A stretch of 56,182 nucleotides of DNA from Parashewanella curva (GTDB lineage: Bacteria > Pseudomonadota > Gammaproteobacteria > Enterobacterales > Shewanellaceae): NCBI RefSeq assembly GCF_003675895.1, contig NZ_ML014779.1:1-56182 (forward strand), read 5' to 3'. The position numbers were made by a program, and so were the translations under genes. Every line of letters starts with the position of its first letter. Within the stretch, counting starts at the first letter, position 1. Below, piece by piece: positions 36,608 to 46,696 of this stretch. The notes below the pieces were generated by a model, which had not been told where the DNA came from, did no database searches, and saw only the letters and a program-made list of their open reading frames with translations.

Positions 36608-37756
36608 ATGGCTGCTAAATTTTTTATTCCTTCAGTCAATGTATTAGGTCAAGGCGCAGTAGATGACGCCATTGGTGATATTAAAACTCTAGGCTTCAAA
36701 CGCGCACTTATTGTTACTGATAAGCCATTAGTTGAAATCGGTATTGCTGGCGGTTTAGTTGCTAAGCTTGCTGATGTAAGCATTGAGTCATTTATTTTTG
36801 ATGGCACTCAACCTAACCCAACTGTAGGCAACGTTGAAGCAGGTTTAAAAATCCTAAAAGAAAATGACTGTGACTTTGTTATTTCTTTAGGTGGTGGTTC
36901 TCCACACGATTGCGCGAAAGGTATTGCTTTAGTTGCAACTAACGGTGGCAGCATTAAAGATTACGAAGGTGTTGATGTTTCTGCTCACCCACAACTGCCT
37001 CTTGTTGCAATCAACACTACTGCGGGCACTGCAAGTGAAATGACTCGTTTCTGCATCATCACAGATGAAGACCGTCACATCAAAATGGCTATCGTTGATA
37101 AGAACACCACGCCTATCTTATCTGTGAACGATCCTGAGCTAATGCTCAAAAAGCCAAAAGCACTAACTGCAGCTACTGGTATGGATGCATTAACTCACGC
37201 CATTGAAGCTTACGTGTCTATTGCGGCAAACCCAATTACTGATGCATGCGCGATTAAAGCGATTGAACTTATTCGTGACAATTTAGAAAATGCGGTTAAA
37301 GATGGTCAAAACATCGAAGCTCGTGAGCAAATGGCTTACGCTCAGTTCTTAGCAGGTATGGCATTCAACAATGCAAGCTTAGGCTATGTTCACGCAATGG
37401 CTCACCAACTTGGTGGTTTTTATGACCTTCCACATGGTGTTTGTAACGCGCTACTTCTACCACACGTACAAGAGTACAACGCACAAGTTGTTCCAGCTCG
37501 CTTAAAAGACGTAGCAATTGCGATGGGTGTTGATGCAGCTGAAATGAGTGACGAGCAAGGTGCTGCTGCTGGTATTGAGGCGATTAAAGCACTTTCAGCA
37601 AGAATTGATATTCCAGCTTCTTTGACTGAGTTGGGTGTTAAAGCAGAAGATATTCCGACATTAGCTGACAATGCGTTAAAAGATGCTTGTGGTTTCACCA
37701 ACCCTAAACAAGCGACTCATGAAGAAATCTGTGCAATCTTCAAAAATGCACTTTAA
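36608..37756 (+). CDS. yiaY: Iron-containing alcohol dehydrogenase (YiaY/AdhB type)
   Basis: 382 residues, very similar along its length to E. coli YiaY and Zymomonas AdhB. NAD-dependent oxidation or reduction of short alcohols/aldehydes. The nucleotide-binding motif is [13 protein letters not shown] (about 93-105). The metal ligands are Asp193, His197, His262 and His276 ([30 protein letters not shown]). The AAAGGAACGCATC ribosome site is good. Codon use (few rare codons) suggests high expression. A CRP/FNR-like box is upstream. Confidence 0.94.
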   Translation: MAAKFFIPSVNVLGQGAVDDAIGDIKTLGFKRALIVTDKPLVEIGIAGGLVAKLADVSIESFIFDGTQPNPTVGNVEAGLKILKENDCDFVISLGGGSPHDCAKGIALVATNGGSIKDYEGVDVSAHPQLPLVAINTTAGTASEMTRFCIITDEDRHIKMAIVDKNTTPILSVNDPELMLKKPKALTAATGMDALTHAIEAYVSIAANPITDACAIKAIELIRDNLENAVKDGQNIEAREQMAYAQFLAGMAFNNASLGYVHAMAHQLGGFYDLPHGVCNALLLPHVQEYNAQVVPARLKDVAIAMGVDAAEMSDEQGAAAGIEAIKALSARIDIPASLTELGVKAEDIPTLADNALKDACGFTNPKQATHEEICAIFKNAL

Positions 37757-37768
37757 ATTCACCTAAAA

Positions 37769-39619
37769 TCAGGTTGAATTAGATTCGTTAAACAGAGTCA
37801 TTCTTAGATAAGGAATGGCTCTTTTGGTTTGCTGGATACCTAAACCAATTAAACTTTGTCTTGTTGCAGGAGTTAAATACCAGTCGAAAAGTGAACAAGG
37901 ATCATAAAGTTCCGTACCCCTTAATGCATATACACTTGCTTCAATTTCTTTATGTGTAGCATCTACTATTTGTCTTTTAAAGTGTTTTACTAAGTCACTC
38001 TTCACCGTATCCGTTTGTCCTAACACTACACCTAAAATTAGATAATAATTTACATTATCAACAGAAAGTTCCATGCCGCAAATCTTATCGACGTATTCAA
38101 ACAAAAAGTATTGCGCACTAGCGATAGCTCTCAATTCAATACAAGTCACAAAAAAGGCATTGATAAAATGCCAACATGGTATTTTTATAGCATTGTTGAT
38201 TAAGTGGTCGGTAAGGGCGTTAACAGCTAAACCCGCCCCACTCAATGAACATGCTCGCAAATACAGTCGCGAAGTAGTCAATGATGGTGACAATTTCTTG
38301 TAAGCTAATACTTCCAGTATTCTCCTGATTTGTTCAGACTTACATTCAGATATAGCCAACCTATGTAAATATTCATTACAGCACTCAATGGTAATGCTGA
38401 ACCCCCATCTATTGGAGGCCTTTGTGAGTATATCTTCCAAGGTTGTGGAGTATTTGGCTAAATATAAAATGATTACACAAAAACCACGGTTAGTTAGCAT
38501 CAAAGCTTGATTTTGTATTAACTTTTGAACTGCATTATAGGCAGAAATATATTCAGTGCCGCACCTAGTGATAAGGTTATGAATTAAATCTTGAAACTGA
38601 TCTTGCTTATCTTGGTTAGTTTGCAGTTCAAATAAAATACCTTGATTCAAGACAATTCTATCTGCCAATGTGTTTAATATTTTACATGTTGCTTGCGCGG
38701 ATAAATCTCTATCTTTAATTAAAGGTAGTATTTTTAGAACATCCCCATTTAACAGCATTTTATGCGTTAAGAAACCATAAAATGCTGAATACCCCTTAAA
38801 CCTCTCTATCTGAACCAGCCTATTATTTAGCTTTCCTGCAATTATGTCATCCATCCAACTTGAGATTTTATTGGCCATGTAAGCAAACTTAGGAGTCAAA
38901 TTATTATCATCAACCATAGCGTAATGCTCATTAAGCCAACCGTCTCCTATTTCATAGGGTGCGCAAATTAAACAAGCTAAAAAAGCTTCATAAAACCCTC
39001 GAAGTCTGTTTAAGCCCCAATTTGTAGCCATACTTTCTAACTGTATGATGCCGTCAAAGCATTCACTCTCTATGCATATTTTAAAAAAGGATCTACAGAT
39101 ATTAAGGGAGGGTTTTATTTTTAACTCCGGACAAATTTCAAATATGATTTGTTTTAGATCTGTATAATATTGTCTAACTTTCCCTTGTTCTTCCCCCTTA
39201 TAATCAGAAAACACTTTCATAATTTCAAAAACAATTCTTCTTAATTCCTTAAGCGATGTTGTTGCTGGCAGATACTCATCTTGCAAATATAAACTCGCAA
39301 GCCGACTAACCCCTTCAGGCACCTTTAACAAAGCTGGTTTATACCCATTTTCAAATGTCGATCTGTCAAACCATTGTGATAAAGGAGATGCAACTCGCGG
39401 AGAAAGTGTATGCTCTGAAAGGTCTGGAAAATATTGATATTCACACATACCGAGCATCGTAGTTTGGTGATAATTAGCTGCAATTTCGTCTGAGGGTGAG
39501 GGGAAGCCTTCCATTGGATAGGATATAGCAGGTAAGCTTTCACTATAAGGAGATACTGAGAAAATAGGAAACTGACTGCTCACTGCATCTTGCTCGTAAA
39601 TTATTTTGTGTAATTTCAT
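37769..39619 (-). CDS. 616-residue helical-repeat protein (PPR/TPR-like solenoid), function unknown
   Basis: No signal peptide. The first 120 residues are irregular and Pro/Ser-rich. From about residue 120 to the end the protein is a run of paired amphipathic helices with recurring features: SLNICRSFFKICIESECFDGI, RLRGFYEAFLACLICAP, AYNAVQKLIQNQALMLTNRG, ECCNEYLHRLAISECKSEQIRR, SRLYLRACSLSGAGLAVNAL and HFINAFFVTCIELRAIASAQ. These resemble pentatricopeptide-type units (about 35 residues), which are rare in bacteria, but I cannot prove the family. It converges on yiaY with a 12-base gap. It might be a regulator of RNA, a protein-interaction solenoid or an effector. Confidence 0.7.
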   Translation of the reverse strand: MKLHKIIYEQDAVSSQFPIFSVSPYSESLPAISYPMEGFPSPSDEIAANYHQTTMLGMCEYQYFPDLSEHTLSPRVASPLSQWFDRSTFENGYKPALLKVPEGVSRLASLYLQDEYLPATTSLKELRRIVFEIMKVFSDYKGEEQGKVRQYYTDLKQIIFEICPELKIKPSLNICRSFFKICIESECFDGIIQLESMATNWGLNRLRGFYEAFLACLICAPYEIGDGWLNEHYAMVDDNNLTPKFAYMANKISSWMDDIIAGKLNNRLVQIERFKGYSAFYGFLTHKMLLNGDVLKILPLIKDRDLSAQATCKILNTLADRIVLNQGILFELQTNQDKQDQFQDLIHNLITRCGTEYISAYNAVQKLIQNQALMLTNRGFCVIILYLAKYSTTLEDILTKASNRWGFSITIECCNEYLHRLAISECKSEQIRRILEVLAYKKLSPSLTTSRLYLRACSLSGAGLAVNALTDHLINNAIKIPCWHFINAFFVTCIELRAIASAQYFLFEYVDKICGMELSVDNVNYYLILGVVLGQTDTVKSDLVKHFKRQIVDATHKEIEASVYALRGTELYDPCSLFDWYLTPATRQSLIGLGIQQTKRAIPYLRMTLFNESNST

Positions 39620-39878
39620 TACAAAACAATTATAAAAGCAAAATACAATGAATCCTTATTCAGCTGATAGTCAAATCGGCAGTCCCATAAACATCGTTTT
39701 CAGCAGTTTTATTAGCTTATTCTCGATAAATTGTAGATTTTCGTCTCACTTTGAACACTTACTCAGCAATCAAACATTCTTTTATTAAAAAGAACTTGCG
39801 AGCCTGAACTCTCCGCTATATGATTACGCCCGCTTCCACAGAGCAGCTTTGAAAACAAAGTTGTATCTAGTGAAAGAA
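39620..39878. other. Upstream region of the tRNA cluster
   Basis: No ORF. Its right half contains a strong stable-RNA promoter (39796-39824). The left half is AT-rich and carries the promoter of the 616-aa gene on the minus strand; no other feature seen. Confidence 0.5.
39796..39824 (+). promoter_or_regulatory. tRNA operon promoter with G/C-rich discriminator
   Basis: TTGCGA (39796-39801), a 17-base spacer and TATGAT (39819-39824) are followed by TACGCCCGC. A GC-rich discriminator after the -10 is the mark of stringently controlled stable-RNA promoters. The first tRNA begins 54 bases after the -10. Confidence 0.75.
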
Positions 39879-39954
39879 GCCCGAATAGCTCAGTTGGTAG
39901 AGCAGAGGATTGAAAATCCTCGTGTCCCTGGTTCGATTCCGGGTTCGGGCACCA
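39879..39954 (+). tRNA. tRNA-Phe (GAA)
   Basis: 76 bases with encoded CCA. Acceptor GCCCGAA/TTCGGGC, anticodon loop TTGAAAA (GAA), T-loop GGTTCGATTCC. Identical to the copy at 40101-40176. Confidence 0.98.
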
Positions 39955-39972
39955 TTTTTATTTAGAGAATGT

Positions 39973-40048
<76 letters not shown>

Positions 40049-40100
40049 TTCCTCTCCTTATTAAAAAGGAGAACAGATAAACAATTTAGTTTATATCACT

Positions 40101-40176
40101 GCCCGAATAGCTCAGTTGGTAGAGCAGAGGATTGAAAATCCTCGTGTCCCTGGTTCGATTCCGGGTTCGGGCACCA
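40101..40176 (+). tRNA. tRNA-Phe (GAA), second copy
   Basis: 76 bases, identical to the first tRNA-Phe, CCA encoded. Together with tRNA-Thr it forms a Phe-Thr-Phe array under one promoter. The duplicated Phe gene suggests local duplication. The TCTCCTT...AAAGGAGA hairpin between the Thr and second Phe genes may assist processing. Confidence 0.98.
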
Positions 40177-40232
40177 TCTTTATTTCTTTACTCAATTTCA
40201 AGATTAATCATTATTAACTACTTATTTTTATT

Positions 40233-40447
40233 AAGCTTGTAGTATCTGAACGTTACTTACCTAAAGAGCTTGTATAGGAAAATCATACTCCTTTAACTTT
40301 ACCGCCAGAAAATCAAAATGGGATGGTTTTATTAAGTGACCGTCAGGTAGCACAAAAAGAAATAACACATATTGTTGGACCAATACTCAGACTCATAAAC
40401 AGATTTATAACGGAGAGATAAAGGATATGATTGGAATTAAGACTTAA
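40233..40447 (+). pseudogene. Decayed fragment of the small secreted-protein family
   Basis: A plus-strand frame reads LVVSERYLPKELV, a TAG, then ENHTPLTLPPENQNG and MVLLSDRQVAQKEITHIVG. After a shift at about 40380 the adjoining frame continues NTQTHKQIYNGEIKDMIGIKT before TAA (40445-40447). This matches the C-terminal half of the frame at 30620-30856 (VTAPVPDKMTMDIIPLSEK, then NTNNQVFNGQIKNWVGLI) and less closely the gene at 29865. It has no start and is interrupted by a stop and a frameshift. It fills most of the space between the tRNAs and ndh. Confidence 0.65.
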
Positions 40448-40492
40448 AGCAACAATCAAAGATCCCACCTTTAATTGCTGCTTTAAGACAAA

Positions 40493-41788
40493 CTAATGCA
40501 ATTTTAACTTAGGTCTTTGCCAACGCAGCAGTTTTTGCGCCATTCGATAAATAAGTGCTGAAAAATAGCCAAATAGACTCGAAAGATGCCGCTGATATAA
40601 CGACATATACATTAAGCGTGCAACATGACCTTCAACAAAAAATTGCCCAGATCTTAAATTCCCCATTAAATTACCAACCGCTGAAAAACGGCTTAATGAT
40701 ACTAATGAGCCATAGTCTCGATATTCAAAGGCTTTTTCGGCACGACGACCACTAAACTTACCAACAAAGTTTTTATAAAGTTGATGTGCCATTTGATCAG
40801 CAGCTTGTGCTCGAGGTGGAGCAAATTTCCCTTCTTCTAGTTCAAGTTCAACACAATCACCGATGGCATAAACATTCTCTACGTCTTTCACTCGCATGAA
40901 CTCATCAACTTGAATTTGATTGCGCTTTGTTATTGGTAATTGCGTGAAGTTTTTACACACTTCAGGCCCTTGAACACCTGCCGCCCATACTTTGATATCA
41001 GAAGGGATCAAGTTGTCATCATGAGTGATAAAGCCTTCTTTAGTTACTTCTTTGACATGAACGCCTATGTGGAGTTTAACGCCTATCCGATCTAAAAGAG
41101 ATTGCGCTCTAGCACTGATTCTCTCGGGTAGTTGTGGCAAAATTTTAGGGGAAGCTTCGATTAGATGAACATCTAAATGACCGTCTGATACATTTTGGTA
41201 GCCGAACTCGTTTACAGTGTCGATAACATGAAATAATTCGGCAGCAAGCTCAACCCCTGTTGCCCCCGCTCCCACAATACCTATTCCGAGTTTTTTATCT
41301 TCCGATTCACTCAACTGCAATAAAGCATCTAGTAACTTCTGATGAAATAACTCAGCGTTATGTAAGTTATCAAGCAAAATACAGTTATCCAGTGCTCCGG
41401 GGGTTCCAAAGGTATTAGATACACTACCTAAAGCAAAAACCAGATAATCATAAGACACCTCTCGTTCTGCTAATAACAGCTCTCCGTCCTCAGCAAAAAC
41501 AGGGGCAAGTTGCAGTTTATTAGCCTCAACATCACACCCTGTCACCTCGCCTCGCATAAAACGGTAACCGTTCTTGAGTCCATGATCTCGATATAACAAA
41601 CCATCCAATGATCGATCTACGGCACCAACTGCAACTTCGTGTAACTTGGGTTTCCAGATATGGATAGGGCTTTTATCAATAAGACAGATATCAAGCTTTT
41701 TCCGTTTACCCAATTTTCGTCCTAACTTGGATGCCAACGCTAAACCACCAGCACCACCGCCAACAATCACCATTCGTTTCACTGTCAT
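40493..41788 (-). CDS. ndh: Type II NADH:quinone oxidoreductase Ndh
   Basis: Non-proton-pumping FAD enzyme passing electrons from NADH to the quinone pool at the inner-membrane face. 431 residues. FAD dinucleotide fold at VIVGGGAGGLALASKLG (about 7-23), NADH fold at GIVGAGATGVELAAELF (about 169-185), and the FAD-contact segment VYAIGDCVEL with PRAQAADQMA. The C-terminal amphipathic and hydrophobic stretch (MYMSLYQRHLSSLFGYFSAL) mediates membrane attachment. It stands alone, with 313 bases upstream before the glnB end. Confidence 0.95.
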   Translation of the reverse strand: MTVKRMVIVGGGAGGLALASKLGRKLGKRKKLDICLIDKSPIHIWKPKLHEVAVGAVDRSLDGLLYRDHGLKNGYRFMRGEVTGCDVEANKLQLAPVFAEDGELLLAEREVSYDYLVFALGSVSNTFGTPGALDNCILLDNLHNAELFHQKLLDALLQLSESEDKKLGIGIVGAGATGVELAAELFHVIDTVNEFGYQNVSDGHLDVHLIEASPKILPQLPERISARAQSLLDRIGVKLHIGVHVKEVTKEGFITHDDNLIPSDIKVWAAGVQGPEVCKNFTQLPITKRNQIQVDEFMRVKDVENVYAIGDCVELELEEGKFAPPRAQAADQMAHQLYKNFVGKFSGRRAEKAFEYRDYGSLVSLSRFSAVGNLMGNLRSGQFFVEGHVARLMYMSLYQRHLSSLFGYFSALIYRMAQKLLRWQRPKLKLH

Positions 41789-42101
41789 ATTTGCCTCTTT
41801 TGGTAAATTGGTCTGACCTACCTTTGAGATTAATCTAACTTATCAAAAAAAGTTAAGCAGTGTAAGGATAATAGAAAAATTCGATCAGCGATGAAAAATA
41901 GAGAGTAAAACGCTAGACGCAGTTATATTAGGCGTTGCAACAAAACAAACCGACATATTTAGAATGAATAGTGAATAAAAAATAATGAAAGCGAAAGCTT
42001 AATCTTGGATACAAGTTTACATAAATATCAATTGCGTAAAGGATAAAGAAAGAGAGATGCAACCTACCCAGATAGGTATAGATAGGCAGCGATAAAAACT
42101 A
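41789..42101. other. Intergenic region between ndh start and glnB end
   Basis: No ORF or repeat seen. The ndh promoter should lie near 41820-41900; AGATTAATCT around 41827 is a small self-complementary motif of unknown meaning. No clear terminator for glnB is visible. Confidence 0.45.
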
Positions 42102-42476
<375 letters not shown>

Positions 42477-42570
42477 CTAACTCGTAATATTGATACAGGT
42501 ACAGATCACTCTTTTCATCCTTTACGCAAAAGGTTAAAATTCATACAAACCTAACATCAAGGATGATGCT

Positions 42571-43077
42571 GTGAAATACACACAAGGAGTAACCTTAGTT
42601 GAGTTAATTATCACTATTGCTATTGCAGCAATTCTTCTTGCTGTTGGAGTTCTCTCGCTTCGAAGCTTATATGAAGGAACTCGAGCTAACAGTAACATCG
42701 AACGTATCCAAAATACTTTTCACTTTGCCCGAAATCAGGCCATATCTTTAGGACGAAGGGTAAAAATCTGCCCTTCAGATGGTGATACTTGTACCAATAA
42801 CTGGATACAAGGAGCCATTGTTTTTACTGATGATAATGGCAACCTCAAAAAAGATGGCGATGAAGTGATACTCAACCGCATCCCAGCATTCGATGACTCA
42901 GACCATATTAAAAGCCCGCATTCATCTTATACATTTTCAGCAACGGGTTTTCTAGCAAGTCGAGCAGGAAGTTTAACTTATTGCCCAAGTAAGATTGACC
43001 ATGAAGCATCACAAAAAATACGCATAAATTTTAATGGGAGAATTAGACGAGATCCTAAACGCGTCGACTGTAAATAA
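42571..43077 (+). CDS. GspH/FimT-family type IV pseudopilin
   Basis: 168 residues, GTG start at 42571 after AAGGA. The prepilin motif is TQG-VTLVELIITIAIAAILLAVGV (Glu at +5 after Val replaces the usual Phe), followed by NIERIQNTFHFARNQAISLGRRVKICPS and the GspH-type C-terminal beta domain with SLTYCPSK and a FNGRIRRDPKRVDC tail. It is a minor pilin candidate. No operon of pilV/W/X or gsp genes is adjacent; a second paralogue lies 122 bases downstream. Confidence 0.88.
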   Translation: MKYTQGVTLVELIITIAIAAILLAVGVLSLRSLYEGTRANSNIERIQNTFHFARNQAISLGRRVKICPSDGDTCTNNWIQGAIVFTDDNGNLKKDGDEVILNRIPAFDDSDHIKSPHSSYTFSATGFLASRAGSLTYCPSKIDHEASQKIRINFNGRIRRDPKRVDCK

Positions 43078-43199
43078 CCTTTGTTGAGTATTATCAACAG
43101 AGGTTATAAGGCATTAATTTTTCATCAAGTTCTGGTTTTAATAGTAATAAACTGAATATACTTGTAGTACTTGTAGTTTGGTTAGTAAGTATATCAACA

Positions 43200-43748
43200 A
43201 TGAAAATAAACGGATTTACCCTAGTTGAAATGATGATCACCATTGCTGTAGCCGCGATTTTATTAACGGTTGGTGTTCCTTCTTTAACCTCTTTTTATCA
43301 ACAAGTTCGAGCCGAGCAAAACATTAAACAAATTCAATCACTATTAGCTTACGCTCGTAATCAAGCCACCAGTTATCAACGTTCGATTACCATCTGCCCT
43401 AAATCAAACTCGACGAGTTCTACTTGCGGTAATGACTGGCATGAAGGAATGGTCGTATATGCCACAATGGGTCTATCTGGAACTGGTGGTACAGGTAGCT
43501 CACCCACTCAGAAAACTTTACGGCAGTTATCTAAATTTGATGATGGAGACAGCATCAATTTCAAATATACCTCTATAACATTTAGTTCCGAAGGGCAGAT
43601 TTCGTCTTTTGGCGAAGATGAAGATTCTGCCGACATGGTTTATTGCCCTGATAACAAAGTCTCTTTAGCTAAAGGTATAACAATTTATGCTAGTGGAAGT
43701 AATCAACTCACAGAGACAAGTCTAAACTGCACTACTCCCAAAAACTAA
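43200..43748 (+). CDS. GspH/FimT-family type IV pseudopilin, second copy
   Basis: 182 residues. Prepilin motif ING-FTLVEMMITIAVAAILLTVGVPSL, then QIQSLLAYARNQATSYQRSITICPKS and a Gly/Ser-rich insert (SGTGGTGSSPTQ) before MVYCPDNKVSLAKGITIYASG. It is similar to the gene at 42571 in layout (Cys in ICP and YCP), so the pair probably arose by duplication. Not in a pilus operon. Confidence 0.88.
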   Translation: MKINGFTLVEMMITIAVAAILLTVGVPSLTSFYQQVRAEQNIKQIQSLLAYARNQATSYQRSITICPKSNSTSSTCGNDWHEGMVVYATMGLSGTGGTGSSPTQKTLRQLSKFDDGDSINFKYTSITFSSEGQISSFGEDEDSADMVYCPDNKVSLAKGITIYASGSNQLTETSLNCTTPKN

Positions 43749-43828
43749 GTGGATTAGAAGTAAGTCAGCGAAAAGGGTATACTCTTTGCTCTCGTTGTAA
43801 AGTCTACCTAACCCAAACGGAGCTTTTT

Positions 43829-44308
43829 TTGACTGCTAGCTACATCCCGCTTGAACGCTATAAACGAAAGTGGATTTTTAATAATCATGAAATCCCTGTT
43901 TCTGAGCAAGAAAAACAACTCATTAAGCCCCTAACTGAAAAGAGCTCGATGGAACTATGGAATCGCTTTATCAGTAACAAAAGCAACCATTCAGAACAAT
44001 TTACTAAAGGGGACTGGGGAGCACGTAGCAATAGCTGGAAAAAGGCTGATACTTGGCAAACAGCATGGGATAGCCAAGACAATAATTTACCTCTGTTAAT
44101 CGCTGAAGATATAAATTGGCCAGATGAAACTTGCGTTTATTTTGCTTACGACAAATACAATTTAATTGAAACAAATTGGCTGACTTTCAAAAACAACTGG
44201 AAGTGTTTTTTGTTTTTTGATGACGGCCCATTATTGTTTTCGACTGAACAGAAGCAAGTAATATGGTTTCACCAAAGTGGAGAGTTTCAGGTGGGGCACA
44301 GAGGCTAA
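43829..44308 (+). CDS. DUF2947 family protein
   Basis: 159 residues. The start must be TTG at 43829 (CGGAG upstream), since the next in-frame ATG is well inside the conserved region. IPLERYKRKWIFNNHEIPVSE, GDWGARSNSWKKADTWQTAWDS and LTFKNNWKCFLFFDDGPLLFS are recognisable family stretches, rich in Trp. It is soluble, without signal or membrane segments. The family occurs in Vibrio and Shewanella and has no assigned function. It follows the pseudopilins by 80 bases but need not be related. Confidence 0.78.
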   Translation: MTASYIPLERYKRKWIFNNHEIPVSEQEKQLIKPLTEKSSMELWNRFISNKSNHSEQFTKGDWGARSNSWKKADTWQTAWDSQDNNLPLLIAEDINWPDETCVYFAYDKYNLIETNWLTFKNNWKCFLFFDDGPLLFSTEQKQVIWFHQSGEFQVGHRG

Positions 44309-44391
44309 TCTTCCTCGATTGAATGTTGTACTATTTTGCTAACAGCATAAAATGAATTATCTCTAATAAACCTTAACCTTTTGAGGTCACT

Positions 44392-44952
44392 ATGAAAATC
44401 GTAAAACTTATTCTTCCACTTGCTCTGTTAGCAGGAACATTCCAGCTTCAAGCAAAAACCATTGAAGGTGTTAATGTTCCTGAGCAATCAGTTATTGCCG
44501 ACCTGAACATGGCGTTAAAAGGCGCTGGTGTTCGAAGCAAGTTCTTTTTTGATTTATATGTCGGTAGTCTTTACCTCCCTAGTGATCAGCCGAAGTATTC
44601 AGATGCTTTCAAACAAGGTTCTGTTGCTATTCGTTTGAACATTATCTCAGATATGATCACTCAAGAAAAAATGCAGGATGCAATAGCTGAAGGATTTGAA
44701 GACGCAACTGACGGTAAAGTGGCTCCGATCAAAGCACAAATTGATAAATTTATGTCTCTCTTTGATTCTGGTATTAAGGTAGGCGATCAATTTACTTTTG
44801 TGTCAAATAAAGGCCAAGATGTTGTTGCTTTTAAGAATGGTAAACAATTAGCTGATATTCAAAACCAAGCATTTACAAAAGCGTTATTTGATATCTGGCT
44901 GGGTGATAAACCAGCTCAACGTAGCTTAAAAAAGAAAATGCTTGGTAAATAA
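44392..44952 (+). CDS. Chalcone-isomerase-like periplasmic protein
   Basis: 186 residues. Signal peptide MKIVKLILPLALLAGTFQLQA-KT. The mature domain has LNMALKGAGVRSKFFFDLYVGSLYLP, the characteristic start of bacterial chalcone-isomerase-fold proteins, and ends FTKALFDIWLGDKPAQRSLKKKMLG. These bacterial proteins lack the plant activity and may bind fatty acids or other ligands. Role unknown here. GAGGTCACT precedes the ATG. It converges on hpf with a 12-base gap. Confidence 0.85.
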   Translation: MKIVKLILPLALLAGTFQLQAKTIEGVNVPEQSVIADLNMALKGAGVRSKFFFDLYVGSLYLPSDQPKYSDAFKQGSVAIRLNIISDMITQEKMQDAIAEGFEDATDGKVAPIKAQIDKFMSLFDSGIKVGDQFTFVSNKGQDVVAFKNGKQLADIQNQAFTKALFDIWLGDKPAQRSLKKKMLGK

Positions 44953-44964
44953 AGGCTTAATTGC

Positions 44965-45321
44965 CTATGTAAGTTTCATTTGTTGAATGTATTCGTGGGC
45001 AATTTCTGGGGTCGTACAGTTTGGTTTTTGGTGCCTATCGGCTTTTAAGTGACCTTTTCTGTGTTTGAGGGCGGCGTCTAATTTTTTTGCCGCCTCAGCA
45101 ATGGCTGGGTACATGACGTCATCTTTACCAGAAGCAGAAATTGCTGCGCCTTCGTAATTCGTTCTAATTTCTACTTCGTACTCTCCATGTTCTTTGGAAA
45201 TGATCATATCAAGTGAAATAAGACTAGGAAAATGATTGGAAATTTTGGAAAACTTTTCGTTTACGTGTTCTCTTACCGAATCGGTAACATCAACGTGGTG
45301 ACCGGATAGATTTATTTTCAT
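44965..45321 (-). CDS. hpf: Short-type ribosome hibernation promoting factor
   Basis: 118 residues from the ATG at 45321 (AAGGAAACTCT upstream), MKINLSGHHVDVTDSVREHVNEKF. An open extension to 45438 has no family support. The HPF/RaiA domain fold runs to about residue 95 (ISLDMIISKEHGEYEVEIRT, KLDAALKHRKGHLK), then a short polar tail. Without the C-terminal dimerisation domain it is the short type that helps make 100S ribosomes. Not beside rpoN, unlike the common hpf locus, so it could be a second copy. Confidence 0.88.
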   Translation of the reverse strand: MKINLSGHHVDVTDSVREHVNEKFSKISNHFPSLISLDMIISKEHGEYEVEIRTNYEGAAISASGKDDVMYPAIAEAAKKLDAALKHRKGHLKADRHQKPNCTTPEIAHEYIQQMKLT

Positions 45322-45487
45322 AGAGTTTCCTTCTTGCGGGGGGATGTAGTCTTTGACCCCATCGTTGATACGAACGTTCGTTATATCATTGAGTTTATCT
45401 CGGTAATGTGATCTTGATCGACTAGTAATACCATTCATATCAATTAATCATCCCTGAGAACAAAACTCAGGGCTGAAGTTAATATCT

Positions 45488-46696
45488 TTAGAACGCAGGC
45501 TTTTTATGTGGATTCGAATCAATGACACTTTGAACTAACCCTGGTCCAGGAAAATCTGCAACAATGATTCCAGCATAACTGGGGTTATTGTCCAATAAAT
45601 ACTGCTTTGTAAGTTCATTTGTGCCTTCAAAAGCAATTGAGCAAATAGTCACAATAAACCATGCGCAATTTACTCTAGGGAAATCCAAATCGTCATTTTG
45701 CCAACCGGGTGTGGTTTTACCCGTCATCAATAACGGCGCACCATTTTGTGGAGAGGAGTGCCCACTAGCGACAAAGTACGCAAAGCTTCCACCATAACCG
45801 GTTAAATAATTAATGATCCCCGTTTGTTTTTTATCCTTAGCTGCAATCAGCTTATCTTTCACCAACTCCCATCGATGGTACAAATCCCAATTGGTATTCA
45901 TATGAAAATCAGGCTGAACATTAAAGTCACGAATGCTGAACTCAATCGAATCCAGCGTGGGATCTGGGCGATTATTGATTAAGACCACCTTCCCTCTAAC
46001 GTCACCAAGTGTTGGATTATCCGAATCCTTAGCCCAAACAACATCAGAGTTTTGATTCACGGCTTCTAGCAATTCATCGTTATAACTTTTGCTATTGTAT
46101 GCATCGCCAAGCTCACCAGCATCAAGCTTGAGTAATATGGTCTCTGAGGGGTGATGTTGTAGAAAACCTCTAAAACTGGAAAGCATATCTTGCAATGTAT
46201 ATTCATACGGTAGCTTCTGTCCGTGGGGAATAAGAATGTCATCATTAACCCTCATTATATTGGGGGACAATGGAAAACGGTAATATGATAATAGGTGAGT
46301 AGTTTTACACTGATTTGAATGACAATCTTCGTCATTTTTAACAACTTGATAAGCAAAAGAACCGCCTTGCATATTTGAAGGACCTCCAACGGCAATGGTG
46401 TCATTAACCAATTGAGCCTGTACTTCAATAAATCTTATTCCCCCATTTAACTGCTCAGGAGTATGTAAAACTTGATAAGAATGTTCTATGTCCTTTACTG
46501 GGACATCTGAATGATGAGTCCCTGGTATCGACATCTCTTTCAACGGAGTGTCATCGGGTATATTCTTCATCCAATCAGTATTCGTTGGAAGTGTCCCATT
46601 GTCAGCGTTATAGCCATCACCCCACTCTGCAGCCGTTACTTTAGTAGCCACAAGTACACATAAAGCTGATGCAAGCAAAAAATTGACTGTTTTTCA
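45488..46696 (-). pseudogene. Degenerate PI-PLC X-domain protein with frameshifted start
   Basis: The frame ending at 45488 resembles secreted bacterial phosphatidylinositol phospholipase C: DWMKNIPDDTPLKEMSIPGTHHS, NGGIRFIEVQAQL, HPSETILLKLD, TLGDVRGKVVLINN and IIVADFPGPGLV. In-frame it can only start at TTG 46678 (396 residues). Eighteen bases upstream a good site (GAGGTAATAGTC) precedes an ATG at 46696 in another frame. Deleting one base from the A5 or T6 run behind it would give an ideal signal peptide joined to LLASALCVLVATKVTAA. Catalytic residues also look lost: the first His is kept (His55), but the usual Asp-x-Arg is Glu85-x-Gln87 and the second His is Gly98. Translation from TTG remains possible. 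Confidence 0.68.
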
